From the NCBI GenBank assembly GCA_965207275.1, contig CBDBMH010000002.1, positions 2,542,001-2,606,000 of the forward strand: a DNA stretch of 64,000 nucleotides. The letters are read 5' to 3'. Shown one piece after another: positions 41,537 to 50,005 of this stretch. The DNA is from Bin22 sp965207275 (GTDB lineage: Bacteria > Chloroflexota > Dehalococcoidia > Lucifugimonadales > UBA3495). Positions within the stretch are counted from its first letter, which is position 1; every line of letters starts with the position of its first letter. The position numbers were made by a program, and so were the translations under genes. The notes below the pieces were generated by a model, which ran no database searches, was not told where the DNA came from, and worked only from the letters and a program-made list of their open reading frames with translations.

Positions 41537-42406
41537 ATGAATGTTGACCTGATTACCCTCACCAGCGCCGACGGTATGACTTTAGACGGAATATTCTGTG
41601 AACCTGCCGCTGGCGTTGCCGCCCAGGGGCCGGTGGACGCCATGTTGCTAATCCACGGTTCCGGCGGAAACTTTTACCGGACGGCTACCAAGGCCATGGC
41701 GGAAGACCTGCGCAACCAGGGCTACGCCTGCCTGGCCATCAATACCAAGGGGCACGATACCGTCTGGTCACCCCAGGGTTCGGGGGAATACTACGGCAAT
41801 GCCCTGGAAATCCTGGACAACAGCCGCCACGACCTGCGGGCGGGCATCGATTATTTGTGGGAGAGGGGCTACCGCAGCATCGGACTGCTGGGCCACAGCA
41901 TGGGCGCGGTCAAGGTCGGTTACTATGCCGCCACCGAGGACGATGACCGCGTAGTTACGGTAATTCCCATATCACCCGTCCGCCTTTCCTATTCTTACTA
42001 CATGGAGTCGGAGAACGCCGACGAGTTCAGGAGCATAATTGAACGGGCCGACTGGATGGAGGCGGAAGACAGGGCACTGGAACTGATGGAGGTACGATTT
42101 CCCATTCCCCAGATGTTCAGCGCCGCTTCCTACCTGGACAAGCACGGGCCGGCCGAGCGGTACAACCTGGTTTCCCTGGCCCCCAGGATCAAGGTACCCA
42201 TGCTGGTCATGGGCGGCGAACTGGAAACCCACACTCGCCTGCGCGACTGCCCCCAGGACATGATCACCGCCGCAGTGAACAGCCCCCGGGCCGAATACGA
42301 AATCGTCCCCGGCGGCAACCACTCCCTACTCAACAGCATGGACAAGGCCTCAGCCAGGGTACTGGAGTGGCTGGCTTCCCTGGCCCCGGTGTCGGCAGGG
42401 GTTTAG
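41537..42406 (+). CDS. Alpha/beta hydrolase
   Basis: A 289-residue hydrolase with LLIHGSGGNFYR oxyanion region, the nucleophile elbow LLGHSMGAVKVGYYA (Ser), a likely acid in VMGGELETH and His in VPGGNHSLLNS. It starts at MNVDLITLTSADGMTLDG. It resembles the DUF1749/dienelactone-hydrolase-like group. The substrate is unknown; it contrasts with the Thr-elbow hydrolase at 24166. Confidence 0.85.
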   Translation: MNVDLITLTSADGMTLDGIFCEPAAGVAAQGPVDAMLLIHGSGGNFYRTATKAMAEDLRNQGYACLAINTKGHDTVWSPQGSGEYYGNALEILDNSRHDLRAGIDYLWERGYRSIGLLGHSMGAVKVGYYAATEDDDRVVTVIPISPVRLSYSYYMESENADEFRSIIERADWMEAEDRALELMEVRFPIPQMFSAASYLDKHGPAERYNLVSLAPRIKVPMLVMGGELETHTRLRDCPQDMITAAVNSPRAEYEIVPGGNHSLLNSMDKASARVLEWLASLAPVSAGV

Positions 42407-42471
42407 GGTTACCGGTTCTCATTTGCCCAAAGATCATTCAACGATCCAAGGTCTAAGGGGGGCAATGGGAA

Positions 42472-42588
42472 ATGGACTTGACGCCTGTGACCGTGACTAT
42501 TAGAAACCCTGCGGATAGAGACCGCGCATGGGAAGGTCTCCTCTTTGTGGACACAGGAGTAAGGGAAGGCTCATCGCAGGGGGCTTGA
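42472..42588 (+). pseudogene. Truncated retropepsin-like (clan AA) protease remnant
   Basis: The frame reads MDLTPVTVTIRNPADRDRAW, then EGLLFVDTGVREGSSQGA and a stop: 38 residues. The start and the VDTG catalytic motif match small clan AA aspartic proteases that usually run ~120 residues (often MGLTxVTVTVRNPADxxRxW..VDTGA). Homology ends right after the DTG, so most of the gene is lost. An SD-like AGGGGGG precedes it. Confidence 0.55.
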
Positions 42589-42666
42589 TGGAGGCCTTAC
42601 AATAGGGCCCCACAGTAGCCATAGACTGCGAGGACTGTTCGGTACTAATTTCACAGGAGACTTGTA

Positions 42667-43092
42667 GTGGCCTCAGCCAGCAACCCTGAAGTATCCGCCA
42701 TAACCTTCACCCCCATCGGATGGGTGGAGAGCGACTTTGCCGGCTATGCCCCATCTGATGAGATGCGCAAGCGGCCTTCCCGGATCGTGCTGCTACCCGA
42801 AATGGCCCCGGGACTGATGGGGCTGGAGAAAGAAGAGCATATCCTAGTCCTCTTCAACCTGCACCGGGCAACCCGGTACGAATTGCAACTGCACCCGGGG
42901 CACAATCCCGACAATCCCATCCGGGGCGTTTTCGCCACCCGCAGCCAGTACCGTCCCAACGCCATCGCGGCAACTGTGGCGAAAATAGCGTCGGTCAAGG
43001 ATAATACTATCAGCGTTACGGGCCTCGATGCCCAGGACGGATCGCCGGTGCTGGACATTAAGCCGTTCCGCCCCGAATTCGACCAGGTTTAG
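42667..43092 (+). CDS. TrmO/TsaA-family tRNA methyltransferase-like protein
   Basis: A 141-residue UPF0066/TrmO domain: FTPIGWVESDFAGY start, HILVLFNLHRAT, and the signature RGVFATRSQYRPNAIA. E. coli TrmO N6-methylates t6A37 in tRNA-Thr; the short form here is the core domain only. GTG start after CAGGAGA. Single gene between the hydrolase and rel. Confidence 0.85.
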   Translation: MASASNPEVSAITFTPIGWVESDFAGYAPSDEMRKRPSRIVLLPEMAPGLMGLEKEEHILVLFNLHRATRYELQLHPGHNPDNPIRGVFATRSQYRPNAIAATVAKIASVKDNTISVTGLDAQDGSPVLDIKPFRPEFDQV

Positions 43093-43292
43093 CAAAGCGT
43101 TTAGAGCAAGCAAGATACCGAGAACCCCTCAGCGCCAAGAGTCCTTTGGTGGGTGGCCGTATTTGGCCTCCGAAGGCAGATATATTGGTTTTTTGGCCCC
43201 CTTCGTCAAATCCACGCGCTTTCTCCCTTTCAATAGTATGGACTTTGCAGGCCGGCAAGTATTATCATCCTCAAAAGTGAAGAAGTAAGGAT

Positions 43293-45503
43293 ATGAAAAA
43301 TGGGGTAGATGTAAAGGAGGCCAACGACCTCCTTGACAAGGTTTCCCGTTACCTTCCCGACGATTCGGTTGCCCAGGTTGAGCGGGCCTACCTTTACGCT
43401 GAAGAATGCCACGACGGGCAGACGCGCAAGTCCGGTGAGCCATACATTCTGCACCCGTTGCAGGCTGCCTCCTTTCTTGCCGACCTGAACCTGGACTGCC
43501 ACACCATCTGCGCCGCCCTCCTCCACGACGTAATGGAGGACTGCGGCGTCACCTTTGAGGACATCAGCCGCGCCTTCGACCCCGAGGTAGCCAAGATGGT
43601 AGACGGGGTTACCAAGCTGACCCGTATGGACTACCGCCTGCCCGGTTCCGATGCGGCCTCTCTGTACCCCTCCGACGACCCGGACCGCCTTTACGCCGAA
43701 AGCCTCCGCAAGATGCTGGTGGCTATGGCTGAGGACATCCGGGTGGTGTTGATCAAGCTGGCCGACCGCCTGCACAACATGAAGACCCTGGACGCCCTGC
43801 CTCCGGCCAAGCGCAAGTCCATTGCCCAGGAAACCCTGGACATTTACTCGCCGCTGGCCCACCGGCTGGGAATCTGGGAAATTAAGTGGCAGCTGGACGA
43901 CCTGGCTTTCCGCCACCTGAACGAGGACCGGTACCGGGAAATTTCCCGCATGCTGGCCGCCCGTCGCGCCGAACGGGAGGAGTACGTCGAACAGCTTTGC
44001 CAGGGGCTGCGCGAAGTTCTGGGCGCCGCCGACCTGCAGGCCGAAGTCTACGGCCGGCCCAAGGGCATCTACAGCATCCACAACAAGATTCAGAAATACG
44101 CAGCCCAGGGCAAGGAACTGCGGGACATCCTGGACCTTTACGCCCTGAGGGTGGTCGTCGATTCGGAAAGCGACTGTTACCGGGCATTGGGCCTGGTCCA
44201 CCAGGTGTGGAGCCCCATCCCCGGCCAGTTCGACGACTACGTCGCCACCCCCAAGGAGAACATGTACCAGGCCCTGCACACCACCGTCATCTGCCAGGGA
44301 GGACAACCCCTCGAGGTGCAGATCAAGACCACCGACATGCACCAGGTGGCGGAATACGGCGTGGCCGCCCACTGGCGATACAAGGAGGGCAAGGCCAGGG
44401 ACCTGAAGTTCGAGGAGAAGATGACCTGGCTGCGCCAGTTGCTGGAGTGGCAGCGGGAGGCGGCAGAAACGGAAGACTTCATCGAGTCGGTGAAGCAGGA
44501 CATTTTCCGCGACCAGGTGTTTGTCTATACTCCCAAGGGCGACATCGTGGAACTGGCCGCTGGCTCTACCCCGGTGGACTTTGCCTATAAGATTCACACC
44601 GAGTTGGGCCACCATTGCATGGGCGGCAAGGTCAACGGCCGCCTGATAAGTCTGGATACTCCCCTGCAGAACGGGGATACGGTCGAGATAATGATCACCA
44701 AGTCCAATCGTGGCCCCAGCCCCGACTGGCTCAACCCCAACCTGGGCTACGTGAAGTCGGCCAGCGCGCGCCAGAAGGTGCGCCAGTGGTTCAACCACCA
44801 GGCCCGGGGCAGCAACATCGAGCGCGGCAGGGACAAGTTGCGCAAGGAACTACGCCGCCTGAACCTGGACCTGGAAGAGAAAGAAGTCCTAAGCCTGGTC
44901 CGGTTCGAGACCATGGACGATTTCCTCGTCAACCTGGGTTCCGGCGGATTCACCGAGGGTCAATTGGCCCATCGGCTGTCCCAGGCCATTCGGCCGGAAC
45001 CGATATTACCCCAGCCCAAGCGCAACATGCCTCTGTCCAGCCCCAGCTCCGGCATATCCGTTCTCGGCGTAGGAGACCTGCTGACCCGCATGGCCCGTTG
45101 CTGCAACCCCATCCCGGGCGACGAAATATCCGGTTTTGTCACCCGGGCCCGGGGAGTATCCGTCCACAAACGGGACTGCAAGAGCCTGCTCAACGAGGAC
45201 GAACCGGAGCGCATCGTCCCCGTTTCATGGGGCGAGGCCAGGGAACTTTACCCGGTGAGGGTGTGCATCGAGGCCTACGACCGGGTAGGCCTGCTGCGGG
45301 ACGTGACCGTCCGCGTATCCGAGGAACGAGTCAACATCGCCTCGGTGGTAACCCAGGAACGCACCGACGGAACGGTAATTATGGAGCTGACCCTGCACAC
45401 CACTGGCCTGGAGCAGCTGGGCAAGCTGTTCGCCAAGCTGGAAGGGGTGAAGAGCGTTACCTCGGTAACCCGCGCCAACGGAACTGTCCCGGCCCACGCG
45501 TAG
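43293..45503 (+). CDS. Bifunctional (p)ppGpp synthetase/hydrolase Rel
   Basis: A 736-residue RelA/SpoT homologue. The HD hydrolase site is intact (H54; H78-D79 in LLHDVMED). A synthetase domain follows (GRPKGIYSIHNKIQ, LDLYALRVVV, YVATPKENMYQALHT), then a TGS domain (VFVYTPKGDIVELAAGSTPVDFA) and a C-terminal ACT domain (VGLLRDVTVRVSEERVNIASV). It makes and degrades the stringent-response alarmone. A strong terminator follows. Confidence 0.95.
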   Translation: MKNGVDVKEANDLLDKVSRYLPDDSVAQVERAYLYAEECHDGQTRKSGEPYILHPLQAASFLADLNLDCHTICAALLHDVMEDCGVTFEDISRAFDPEVAKMVDGVTKLTRMDYRLPGSDAASLYPSDDPDRLYAESLRKMLVAMAEDIRVVLIKLADRLHNMKTLDALPPAKRKSIAQETLDIYSPLAHRLGIWEIKWQLDDLAFRHLNEDRYREISRMLAARRAEREEYVEQLCQGLREVLGAADLQAEVYGRPKGIYSIHNKIQKYAAQGKELRDILDLYALRVVVDSESDCYRALGLVHQVWSPIPGQFDDYVATPKENMYQALHTTVICQGGQPLEVQIKTTDMHQVAEYGVAAHWRYKEGKARDLKFEEKMTWLRQLLEWQREAAETEDFIESVKQDIFRDQVFVYTPKGDIVELAAGSTPVDFAYKIHTELGHHCMGGKVNGRLISLDTPLQNGDTVEIMITKSNRGPSPDWLNPNLGYVKSASARQKVRQWFNHQARGSNIERGRDKLRKELRRLNLDLEEKEVLSLVRFETMDDFLVNLGSGGFTEGQLAHRLSQAIRPEPILPQPKRNMPLSSPSSGISVLGVGDLLTRMARCCNPIPGDEISGFVTRARGVSVHKRDCKSLLNEDEPERIVPVSWGEARELYPVRVCIEAYDRVGLLRDVTVRVSEERVNIASVVTQERTDGTVIMELTLHTTGLEQLGKLFAKLEGVKSVTSVTRANGTVPAHA

Positions 45504-45525
45504 GACCTTCTGACCACAGGCGCAT

Positions 45526-45559
45526 GATGGCCCGGCCGCCTGGCCGGGCCATCTTTTCC
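45526..45559 (+). terminator. Strong intrinsic terminator after rel
   Basis: GATGGCCCGGCC at 45526-45537 pairs perfectly over 12 bp with GGCCGGGCCATC at 45542-45553 around a four-base loop, followed by TTTT. It serves rel and, in reverse, possibly the convergent nitronate monooxygenase gene. Confidence 0.85.
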
Positions 45560-45573
45560 TTGGCGGGACCCGG

Positions 45574-46554
45574 TTATCCCTGGGCAGTCACACCCGACAA
45601 GCCGCGGATAATAGCCTCCGCCTCCCCGCAGATCTCACTAACGACATCCGACGCCGAACGGATGGCCTTAATCCGCCCCGCCCCCTGACCCATGTACACC
45701 GACGCCATATCCGGGTCGTGGCGGGCCCGGGCTGCCGCCACGTCCGTAGCCAGTTCCTCCCGCAGCGCCAGAACCTCCGCGTCCCGTCCATCCCACTCCC
45801 TCACCAGGCGGTTGCGGTACACGCGTCCCCCGATTCCCTCCGGCCACGGAGTGTCGCCCAGCAGGTCGTAGAGGCGAGTAAAGGAAGTATCCTGGCCGTC
45901 GGACAATACGATCCGTTCCTTGAAGGCTTCCGGGGCCTCCACGGCCTCGGGGGTGGCCAGCATGGCAGTGCCCAGGGATGCGCCCTGCGCCCCGGCCGCC
46001 AGGGTCGCTGCCAGGGCCCGGCCGCTGGTAATTCCGCCGGCAGCCAGCACCGGCATTTCAGGATATCGCTCCACCAGGTCTACCAGCAGCGGCAACAGGT
46101 TCATTCCGCCGGTGTGTCCCCCAGCTTCATTGCCCTGGGCAATCAGGATATCGGCGCCGGCATCCACCGCAAGTTCCGCCAGTTCCATCGACTGCACCTG
46201 GCAGATGGTTGTCGCGCCGGCCTCCCTGGCCCGCCCCAGCCACGGCTGCGGGTCGGTAAATGAGAAGACTATCACCGGAACCCGGGCTTCCAGGGCGATC
46301 TCAAAGTTGGTCGGGTCAGGTTCGATAAGCTGGGTGATGAATCCCACCCCAAAGGGTCGGTCGGTTTGCGACCGGACGTAGCCGATCTGCTCCCGCATCC
46401 ATTCGGGTCCCCAGCCGTTGCTGGCGCCGAAGGTCCCCAGGGCGCCGCACCGCGAAACCGCGGCCGCCAGCTGGCCGCCGCTATGGTTGCTCATGGGGGC
46501 GGACATTACGGGATACGTCAGCCCCACCAATTCGGAAAAAGGAGTCTTCAGCAT
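45574..46554 (-). CDS. Nitronate monooxygenase-family protein
   Basis: A 326-residue FMN-dependent TIM barrel of the NMO/2-nitropropane dioxygenase family: PVMSAPMSNHSGGQLAAAVS, GVGFITQLI, IAQGNEAGGHTG (active-site His), VLAAGGITSGRALAATLAAGAQGASLGTAM. It oxidises alkyl nitronates; related proteins are enoyl-ACP reductases FabK, but the sequence near GGHTG favours NMO. Confidence 0.9.
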   Translation of the reverse strand: MLKTPFSELVGLTYPVMSAPMSNHSGGQLAAAVSRCGALGTFGASNGWGPEWMREQIGYVRSQTDRPFGVGFITQLIEPDPTNFEIALEARVPVIVFSFTDPQPWLGRAREAGATTICQVQSMELAELAVDAGADILIAQGNEAGGHTGGMNLLPLLVDLVERYPEMPVLAAGGITSGRALAATLAAGAQGASLGTAMLATPEAVEAPEAFKERIVLSDGQDTSFTRLYDLLGDTPWPEGIGGRVYRNRLVREWDGRDAEVLALREELATDVAAARARHDPDMASVYMGQGAGRIKAIRSASDVVSEICGEAEAIIRGLSGVTAQG

Positions 46555-46621
46555 TGAGATTACCTCCAGGCCATTGGTTTTCAGGGTGGGGTTCCTCTGG
46601 AAGAAGACCCGCCAGTGGGTT

Positions 46622-46627
46622 TATAAT
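46622..46627 (+). promoter_or_regulatory. Minus-10 element of the tRNA-Gly promoter
   Basis: TATAAT at 46622-46627 lies 28 bases upstream of the tRNA start. No good minus-35 was found. Confidence 0.4.
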
Positions 46628-46654
46628 ATGGGCACTGTACCACCCTTTCCGCCA

Positions 46655-46728
46655 GCGGGTGTAGCTCAGTGGTAGAGCTCTAGCCTTCCAAGCTAGCTAC
46701 GTGGGTTCGATTCCCATCACCCGCTCCA
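46655..46728 (+). tRNA. tRNA-Gly(TCC), CCA encoded
   Basis: A complete cloverleaf: acceptor GCGGGTG/CACCCGC, D-arm TAGCTCAGTGGTAGAGC, anticodon stem CTAGC/GCTAG with loop CTTCCAA (anticodon TCC at 46687-46689), T-arm GTGGGTTCGATTCCCAT, discriminator T and genomic CCA. It reads GGA/GGG glycine codons. Confidence 0.95.
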
Positions 46729-47018
46729 TCCTCACCCCTTCCAGATTCATCCACCACCCCTGTGTCGTTTGGTCCCGCCCCATATCTTTCCGCCAATGAC
46801 TGACGCGGCCAATTCAATGCTCCCTGTTGCGTGGAGTATGCATCAAGCAAGCAGGTAAACATCTGCGGAGACATGCCCGGAAAACTTGGGCATGCGTCCC
46901 TGGTGGGGGTTGCATTGGGCGTCAATACAGCGCCCGGCCCCAGGGCAAGGGGTGGTTGGACTGAGACTTGAACGGGGTGGAAATTCAGGGGCGAGGAAGA
47001 GGTCGGCGGGACCGCTGG
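46729..47018. other. Intergenic interval downstream of the tRNA
   Basis: I see no gene or integrase remnant in these 290 bases. A minus-strand frame over it is the antisense of the tRNA. Confidence 0.4.
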
Positions 47019-48065
47019 TCAGTGAGCGGAGTGGCCGTTGGTGTCTGCCATGGTCTCCTTGAACAGGTCAATACAGGCCGACCAGGAGAAGCCCTCCGCA
47101 TATTGCCTCACACTATGGCGGTCACAGGCGAGGGCCCGCTTCACCGCCTCCTGCAGGTCTTCGTCCAGCGCGCCGGATACACCTTCGGCAATTACGTCCT
47201 TCGGCCCCATTACCGGGTAGGCGGCCACCGGAGTTCCGGAGGCCATGCTTTCGGTTATTACGTTGCCGAAAGTGTCGGTCCGGCTGGGAAATACCATCAC
47301 GTCGGCCGAGGCATAGTATTGGGCCAATTCGACGTCCCGCTTGAAGCCCACGAATCTGATGCTGTCCCCGTATCTCTCTTCCAGCTCCTTGCGCTGTGGT
47401 CCGTCCCCTACCACGGTGCAACGATAGCCCGGCAAATCCGCCAGCCGGCAAAAGTCCTCGATACTCTTCTCCTTGCTCACCCGTCCTACGTAGATGAGAA
47501 AAGACTCTCCGAACCGCCGTTGGCCCAGCAGGTCATCCAGGCGGTGAGAGGGATTGAACCGGGAAGTGTCCACGCCCCGGCTCCAGACCAATACGTTCCG
47601 GAAGCCGGACTTGTCCAGGTCCTCTTTGACGCTGGCGGTGGGCGCCAGGGTATATTCGGCTCCGCCGTGAAACCACCGCATGTAGGCCGTGACCGGCCCT
47701 GAGGGCAAGCCGTAGATGTCCTTGACGTATTCGGGAAAACGGGTGTGGTAACTGGAGGTAAAGCGAACCCGCCGCCGCCGACACCAAAACCGGGCAATGG
47801 TACCCAGCGGACCCTCGGTGGCGATGTGGACAAAGTTGGGGTCCAGGGCTGACAGAGTGCGGTACACCTTCATGGGCGAGATGACCAGCCGAACTTCGGC
47901 GTACCTGGGCATTCTCACTGTTCGAAACAGGGAGGGTTCAACCACGGAAACGTCCAGCCCGTCCTCGGCCAGAAGGTCAACCACCTTGGTAAGGGTGGTG
48001 ACAACGCCGTTGATCTGGGGCAGCCAGGTGTCGGTTACCAGCGCCAGGCGAGGACTATCAGCCAC
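47019..48065 (-). CDS. GT4-family glycosyltransferase
   Basis: A 348-residue GT-B glycosyltransferase: LVTDTWLPQINGVVTTL, IATEGPLGTIARFWC, IYVGRVSKEKSIEDF, VVGDGPQRKELEERY and the donor-binding SRTDTFGNVITESMASGTPVAAYP (EX7E). It resembles glycolipid mannosyl/glucosyltransferases of the MgtA/SqdX type. It overlaps the upstream metallophosphoesterase gene by 8 bases, so the two work in one unit, probably on envelope lipids. Confidence 0.88.
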   Translation of the reverse strand: MADSPRLALVTDTWLPQINGVVTTLTKVVDLLAEDGLDVSVVEPSLFRTVRMPRYAEVRLVISPMKVYRTLSALDPNFVHIATEGPLGTIARFWCRRRRVRFTSSYHTRFPEYVKDIYGLPSGPVTAYMRWFHGGAEYTLAPTASVKEDLDKSGFRNVLVWSRGVDTSRFNPSHRLDDLLGQRRFGESFLIYVGRVSKEKSIEDFCRLADLPGYRCTVVGDGPQRKELEERYGDSIRFVGFKRDVELAQYYASADVMVFPSRTDTFGNVITESMASGTPVAAYPVMGPKDVIAEGVSGALDEDLQEAVKRALACDRHSVRQYAEGFSWSACIDLFKETMADTNGHSAH

Positions 48066-48819
48066 TGGTGCGCCACTTCAAGAGTTCCCAGGTGCCGTCG
48101 TGGTGTTCCACCAGCGCGCTGCAGTTTTCCACCCAATCTCCGCAGTTCATGTACCTGGTATCCCCGATGTTCTTGATTCCCGGCGTATGTATATGGCCGC
48201 AGATGACGCCGTCATACTGGTTGGCGCGGGCATGCTCCGAGAGGATCCCTTCAAACTTGAAGATGTTGCCAACGGCATTCTTGGCCCTCTTCTTGGCAAA
48301 CCCTGCGATACTCTGGCGTGGAATGTTGAACCAAGATAGCACCCGATTGGCGGCGTTGTCCATTGAAAGCAGAACATCGTACATACGGGTGCCCAGGAAC
48401 ATGATCCGGCGACCCTTGTTGCTGTGCATCAGGTTGTCAAAGAGATCGCCGTGAATCACCAGGTAGCGCTTCCCGTCGATACCATAGAAATCACTCTCGT
48501 TGGAAAGCTGGATATTGCCCAGGCTGATCCCGAAGTCCAACCAGCCGCGAAACATCTCGTCGTGGTTGCCGACAATGTAGTGCACCTTGGTGCCATTGTT
48601 GGACTTGGCCAGCACCTTTTGAATAACCGAAGTGTGCATCCTGGGCCAGTAAACCTTGCGGTGCATGCGCCAGCCGTCAACAATGTCGCCCACCAGGTAA
48701 AGGTGGTCGCTGTGGTGGCTCTCCAGGAAATGGGCCAGGTAATTGGCTTGCGCCCCCTTGAAGCCCAGGTGCGTGTCACTAATAAATACGGCCCGGTAGT
48801 CTTGTATTGCTTCCTTCAA
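48058..48819 (-). CDS. LpxH-like metallophosphoesterase
   Basis: A 253-residue calcineurin-like phosphoesterase with FISDTHLG, VGDIVDGWRMHR, VGNHDE, IHGDLFD and CGHIHTPG, the full set of metal ligands. It is most similar to UDP-2,3-diacylglucosamine diphosphatase-like proteins. With no other lipid A genes in view and a glycosyltransferase overlapping it, a different phospholipid- or nucleotide-sugar substrate is more likely. Confidence 0.88.
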   Translation of the reverse strand: MKEAIQDYRAVFISDTHLGFKGAQANYLAHFLESHHSDHLYLVGDIVDGWRMHRKVYWPRMHTSVIQKVLAKSNNGTKVHYIVGNHDEMFRGWLDFGISLGNIQLSNESDFYGIDGKRYLVIHGDLFDNLMHSNKGRRIMFLGTRMYDVLLSMDNAANRVLSWFNIPRQSIAGFAKKRAKNAVGNIFKFEGILSEHARANQYDGVICGHIHTPGIKNIGDTRYMNCGDWVENCSALVEHHDGTWELLKWRTSG

Positions 48820-49193
48820 TGGGTTCCCCCTTGCTGGTGAAAGACAATTTAGCGCATGTGTACGAATATAGCCGTCACATCAATTGCCCGATAAGACCGA
48901 GTAAGAATTTGAGCTTAAATCGTACTACGCCCCACAGCTACGGCCATGCGCTTGAGTACCTGATTGTGCAATATCCAGAGCCCTGGCACACTAAGACGCT
49001 GCGTTCGGCCAGGCAACATACAGTGCTGGAATAGCTCCGGCGCTCCTTGGACGCTCGCTGGGCGGGTGGCAGCGGTGTGGCCTGAAATGGGGGAAGGCTA
49101 CCGGCAAAGGAGACACGGCGTGAAACATATTGCGGGCGGCTCTGAGAGACTACCAGGGGCGCGGAATGGCGGGGTACTGGCCAATCAGGTCCA
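48820..49193. other. Gene-free interval of 374 bases
   Basis: It separates two minus-strand units. I found no convincing frame, repeat or RNA fold. It must hold the promoter of the metallophosphoesterase/glycosyltransferase pair. Confidence 0.35.
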
Positions 49194-49643
49194 TTACTCA
49201 AACACGGTTTCCAGTTTGGCGGAACTGTCAAAAAAGTGCTGCAAGCTCTGGTTCACTCGGAAGAACACGTCCGCGCGCAACTGGTCGCCAGTGGCATTGT
49301 CCGAAATGCCGCCCTCGATCATCAGGTCCAGCGTATTGAGGGTGTGACTCAGGTCGGCCCCGTTGTTTTCCCTGGTGTTGGTTACCAGGTCCTGCCACTG
49401 TTCCACAGTCATTTCCAGGTAAAAGTCAGCGTCAATCAGGTCGTACTCCGTTCCTTCTCTAACGCCGGTGCACTCGAAGGCCTGGAAGGTAACCACGAAC
49501 ACCCGGTCGCCCACCTTTACGCCCATCACCGTGTCGACGTTGCCCAACCGTCGGAACTCATCATCGTTGTTGACCAGTTCCTGCAATGCCTGAAACCACT
49601 CGACGGAAGGGAATATCAGGGCGGTTGTACCGTGCTCGCTCAT
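49194..49643 (-). CDS. SCP2-like sterol carrier-domain protein
   Basis: A 149-residue protein. FPSVEWFQALQELVNNDDEF, VGDRVFVVTFQAFECTGV, FYLEMTVEQWQDLV and the C-terminal LRADVFFRVNQSLQHFF helix fit the SCP2 lipid-binding fold. Start at MSEHGTTALIF. It may present a hydrophobic ligand to the neighbouring ferritin-like oxidases, which would be a contextual inference only. Confidence 0.65.
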   Translation of the reverse strand: MSEHGTTALIFPSVEWFQALQELVNNDDEFRRLGNVDTVMGVKVGDRVFVVTFQAFECTGVREGTEYDLIDADFYLEMTVEQWQDLVTNTRENNGADLSHTLNTLDLMIEGGISDNATGDQLRADVFFRVNQSLQHFFDSSAKLETVFE

Positions 49644-49697
49644 GCAAAGTCTCCTGGATGGGTCCGGCAAGGTTAGGGGATTCCGGATGCCGCAGGA

Positions 49698-50003
49698 CTA
49701 CTCCTTGAAGTAGGGTTCTCCCTTCTCTTTCGCGGCGCTGAACGGGACCATTCGGTCCATGTGGTAGTCCGGATCCGAGTTGGCCGGCGCGTTGGCCAGG
49801 GCCTGGTCCACCATCTTGTAGTACTTGGGATCAAGCTGCTCCAGCTTGTCGGCCTCCGACCGCAGGTAGGCCACCCGCGAAATAATGCGGCGCAGGGAGC
49901 CGCCGCATATCTGGCATTCATCCGGTTCGGCGGAATTGAAGGTGCGCAGGTACACGCTATTCACCCCGCCGCAGCCTTCGCACCGGTATTCGTAAACTGG
50001 CAC
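49698..50003 (-). CDS. FmdB-type zinc-ribbon protein
   Basis: A 101-residue protein beginning MPVYEYRCEGCGG with a second knuckle CQICGGSLRRIIS: the FmdB/CxxC_CXXC_SSSS small regulatory zinc ribbon. It is followed by a charged tail (KLEQLDPKYYKMVDQALANA). It is 2 bases downstream of the ferritin-like gene, so in the same transcript. Confidence 0.8.
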   Translation of the reverse strand: MPVYEYRCEGCGGVNSVYLRTFNSAEPDECQICGGSLRRIISRVAYLRSEADKLEQLDPKYYKMVDQALANAPANSDPDYHMDRMVPFSAAKEKGEPYFKE

Positions 50004-50005
50004 TA

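Noticed and set aside
46680..46925. Minus-strand frame ending GDGNRTHVASLEG as a gene
   Set aside because: This peptide is the antisense translation of the tRNA-Gly, a common false gene.
46655..47018. tRNA-Gly as the attachment site of an integrated island
   Set aside because: No integrase and no repeat of the tRNA 3' end was seen downstream.
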